A stretch of DNA of 17,690 nucleotides, taken from Planctomycetaceae bacterium (lineage in GTDB: Bacteria > Planctomycetota > Planctomycetia > Pirellulales > Thermoguttaceae). Shown piece by piece: positions 16,426-17,690 of the stretch (position 1 is its first letter; every line of letters begins with the position of its first letter). The translations under genes were made by a program, and so were the position numbers. The notes below the pieces were generated by a model. It had not been told where the DNA came from, did not search any database, and worked only from the letters and a program-made list of their open reading frames with translations. The stretch lies in assembly GCA_031287585.1 (NCBI GenBank), contig JAITST010000475.1, positions 1 through 17,690 of the forward strand. The letters run 5' to 3'.

Positions 16426-17289
16426 CAGATGTTTGATGTGATGTTCAAGGAGACACGGGCGGATGTCGTTTATCGTGTGCCTATCAAAGGTTCGGCGGCG
16501 CATATTGATTTTTTCGTCATACTGGAACACAAAAGTTTCGACGACTTTTGGACGATATTTCAGGCGTTTTGCTATGTTGCCCGAATTTGTGAACGGGAAT
16601 TTAATACGGCAAAAGACAGCGAGGGTGTCAATAAATCCTATCGGTTACCGCCGGTTATTGCGATTATTATTCATCACGGCGAGACACGGTTTACTGGTAG
16701 CGTTGAGTTAGGCGAGTTGTTTTATGACCTGACGGAGATACGGGATTTTTTGCCGAAGATGAAGGCGATTCTCGTTGACTTGAATATAATGGAAGAATCC
16801 GCCGTTCCGAGTGACCCGAATGTTCCTGAATTGAAGGCAGTGTTAATGATTCTAAAAGTCATTTTCAGCAAAGAAGTCGGAGTCAAAGCGAAGGAAATTT
16901 TCGAAGAGTTGAAGCCGTACTCGGATGAACCGAGATATCGTTATTTGATTCGATTGATTTGTGTTTATTTGGCAAGCAGTGCCAAACACCTAAAAAACAA
17001 ATACGCCAATTTGGAACAAGTTATTAAAACCGTTACAGGAGAAAAAGAGATGTCAACATTATATGAACTGTGGACTGCCGAAGGTAGAGCTGAAGGTGAA
17101 GCCAGAGGTGAAGTACGAGGTGCTGCGTTGTCTGTTCAGAGCGTTCTTAATGCGAGATTTCATACCGTTACGCCGAAAGTTCAAAAGCAACTTTCAGCAA
17201 TAACGGATGTGTCGAAGTTAGAGAACCTTGTCGGACAAGCGGCGGTTTGCCCTACGTTGAAGGACTTTGAAAAATTGCTCAGTAAATAA
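16375..17289 (+). CDS. Rpn/YhgA-like PD-(D/E)XK nuclease, N-terminally truncated
   Basis: Recognisable homology begins at 'KETRADVVYRVPIKG' (about residue 25), followed by 'IDFFVILEHKSFDDFWTIFQ'. D30, E51 and K53 fit the D...ExK active site of the Rpn/YhgA (recombination-promoting nuclease, 'putative transposase') family. A helical middle and the usual 'EGRAEGEARGE' repeat lead to the typical 'LSAITDVSKLENLV' tail. Family members normally carry some 60-100 extra N-terminal residues ('HD..FK' region) that are missing. Residues 1-17 are instead the antisense reading of the transposase remnant. The ATG therefore lies in foreign sequence and no Shine-Dalgarno sequence is seen, so expression is doubtful although the frame is open. 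Family members are linked to RecA-independent recombination. Confidence 0.75.
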   Translation: MTRSVTAIEPCLPTAPKQMFDVMFKETRADVVYRVPIKGSAAHIDFFVILEHKSFDDFWTIFQAFCYVARICEREFNTAKDSEGVNKSYRLPPVIAIIIHHGETRFTGSVELGELFYDLTEIRDFLPKMKAILVDLNIMEESAVPSDPNVPELKAVLMILKVIFSKEVGVKAKEIFEELKPYSDEPRYRYLIRLICVYLASSAKHLKNKYANLEQVIKTVTGEKEMSTLYELWTAEGRAEGEARGEVRGAALSVQSVLNARFHTVTPKVQKQLSAITDVSKLENLVGQAAVCPTLKDFEKLLSK

Positions 17290-17418
17290 CCCTACTGCCC
17301 GAATTTTTGCCGGACGTGCGGGTACGTGTTTCATAGTTTTTCAGTGCAGTAAGAAGTTGACACCCGAAGCGTAACTTGCTGTTTTTCAATGGGTTGCGTT
17401 AATTGAATTTCTTGTTTT

Positions 17419-17478
17419 GAGATTGTTTTGCGCGGTCTTTTAATCCGTAGGTCACGGGTTCGAACCCCATCGATCTCA
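17419..17478 (+). tRNA. tRNA-Lys(UUU)-like sequence lacking the D-arm (probable tRNA pseudogene)
   Basis: Acceptor strands GAGATTG (17419-17425) and CGATCTC (17471-17477) pair fully (one G-U) with discriminator A. The anticodon loop CTTTTAA (17437-17443) carries TTT as in tRNA-Lys, but its closing pair is T-T. The T-arm ACGGG-TTCGAAC-CCCAT has a C-A mismatch. Only about six bases (17426-17431) stand between acceptor and anticodon stems, so the D-arm is absent and the total is 60 bases. Bacterial tRNAs need a D-arm, so a decayed gene or a remnant of integration at a tRNA gene is most likely. Confidence 0.45.
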
Positions 17479-17480
17479 AT

Positions 17481-17515
17481 GCAAGTCCCGTGTTTCACGG
17501 GACTTGCGTCGTTTT
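17481..17515 (+). terminator. Strong hairpin terminator after the tRNA-like sequence
   Basis: GCAAGTCCCGTG (17481-17492), loop TTT, CACGGGACTTGC (17496-17507) forms a perfect 12-bp stem, followed by GTCGTTTT. It begins 2 bases after the tRNA-like 3' end. The T-run is short, but the stem is the strongest in the window. CACGGG in the T-arm (17454-17459) could pair with CCCGTG (17487-17492) as an alternative fold. Confidence 0.6.
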
Positions 17516-17526
17516 ATGTTTTTCCG

Positions 17527-17548
17527 AAAGATGAAAAACATCTTTTTT
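17527..17548 (+). terminator. Weak A/T-rich hairpin with T-run
   Basis: AAAGATG (17527-17533), loop AAAAA, CATCTTT (17539-17545) continuing as TTTTTT. It could act as a second terminator behind the stronger hairpin, but the stem is A/T-rich. Confidence 0.3.
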
Positions 17549-17586
17549 AGGACGAGATTTTGTCGTAAAATATGACCTGAATTTCA

Positions 17587-17690
17587 TCATTTTTCATAGT
17601 TCTCACCTTTCTGTTTCTCTACTTTGTACTTCACATTAGACCGATTGATATCCGGCGGCACTATCTCGATTCCCATTCGTTTGCAATCAT
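17587..17690 (-). pseudogene. dnaE: Fragment of DNA polymerase III alpha subunit (DnaE), ending early
   Basis: The minus strand entering from the window edge reads 'DCKRMGIEIVPPDINRS', then 'NVKYKVEKQ', and stops at TGA 17587-17589. This closely resembles the DnaE segment 'CKRMGIEVLPPDINES..DF.V' found after the catalytic palm, where the intact protein continues for several hundred residues ('IRFGL.AIKG'). No continuation is seen in any frame downstream, so the gene is cut off here by a rearrangement or the fragment is a stray partial copy. It is also cut by the window edge, so how much lies upstream is unknown. A replicative polymerase gene cannot function in this form, so an intact copy should exist elsewhere. 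Confidence 0.6.

Noticed and set aside
17357..17362. Perfect TTGACA before the tRNA-like sequence
   Set aside because: No acceptable -10 hexamer occurs 16-18 bases downstream, so I do not call a promoter.
17591..17641. Short minus-strand frame starting MKNDEIQ preceded by an AGGTGAG-like site
   Set aside because: Only 16 codons; it overlaps the end of the dnaE fragment and is probably coincidental.

Overview
The window most likely comes from the chromosome of a planctomycete (Planctomycetota, probably a Pirellulales-type lineage). The best evidence is the secretin-like protein at 3011-6589, whose layout (long alpha-helical repeat N-terminus, STN-like domain, 'DLQITVEVRFITLNDNFFER' core, C-terminal secretin domain) is typical of planctomycetal 'GspD-like' proteins. 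A Tat-exported hydroxypyruvate-isomerase-like TIM-barrel protein and a transposase remnant of a type common in planctomycetes agree with this. The taxonomic call is inference from family resemblance; no search was run.

Left part (1-7650): an RND/HlyD-type periplasmic adaptor gene without a pump gene beside it (203-1522), a convergent HAD-family hydrolase (1580-2443, minus), a roughly 570-base leader/intergenic region, the large secretin gene (3011-6589), and a convergent two-gene minus-strand operon encoding an unrecognised two-helix membrane protein (6996-7649) and a STAS-domain protein (6618-6965).

Middle (7650-11510): a type II restriction-modification pair on the minus strand. The endonuclease frame is broken by one missing base near 9444 and its stop overlaps the methyltransferase start (TAATG). 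Upstream lie a double-ACT-domain protein with a good sigma70-type promoter, a tRNA-Leu(UAA) with its own promoter, and the Tat-exported sugar isomerase-like protein with promoter, ribosome binding site and a candidate terminator.

Right part (11784-15848): a very large soluble hybrid histidine kinase (about five PAS domains, HisKA, HATPase, two receiver domains, HPt) with no separate response regulator next to it. The last 1.8 kb (15849-17690) is a zone of debris: a twice-frameshifted DDE transposase C-terminus, abutting a 5'-truncated Rpn/YhgA-like nuclease gene whose first codons are antisense transposon sequence; a tRNA-Lys(UUU)-like sequence that has lost its D-arm, followed by a perfect 12-bp hairpin; and a fragment of DNA polymerase III alpha (dnaE) that stops abruptly.

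Most genes appear to be single transcription units with their own promoters. The clear co-transcribed pairs are endonuclease/methyltransferase and membrane protein/STAS protein. I found no CRISPR array, intact insertion sequence or complete defence island. The most interesting items are the debris zone with its D-armless tRNA, the restriction-gene frameshift, the unexplained STAS/membrane-protein operon, and a recurring GGTACAAT promoter element.
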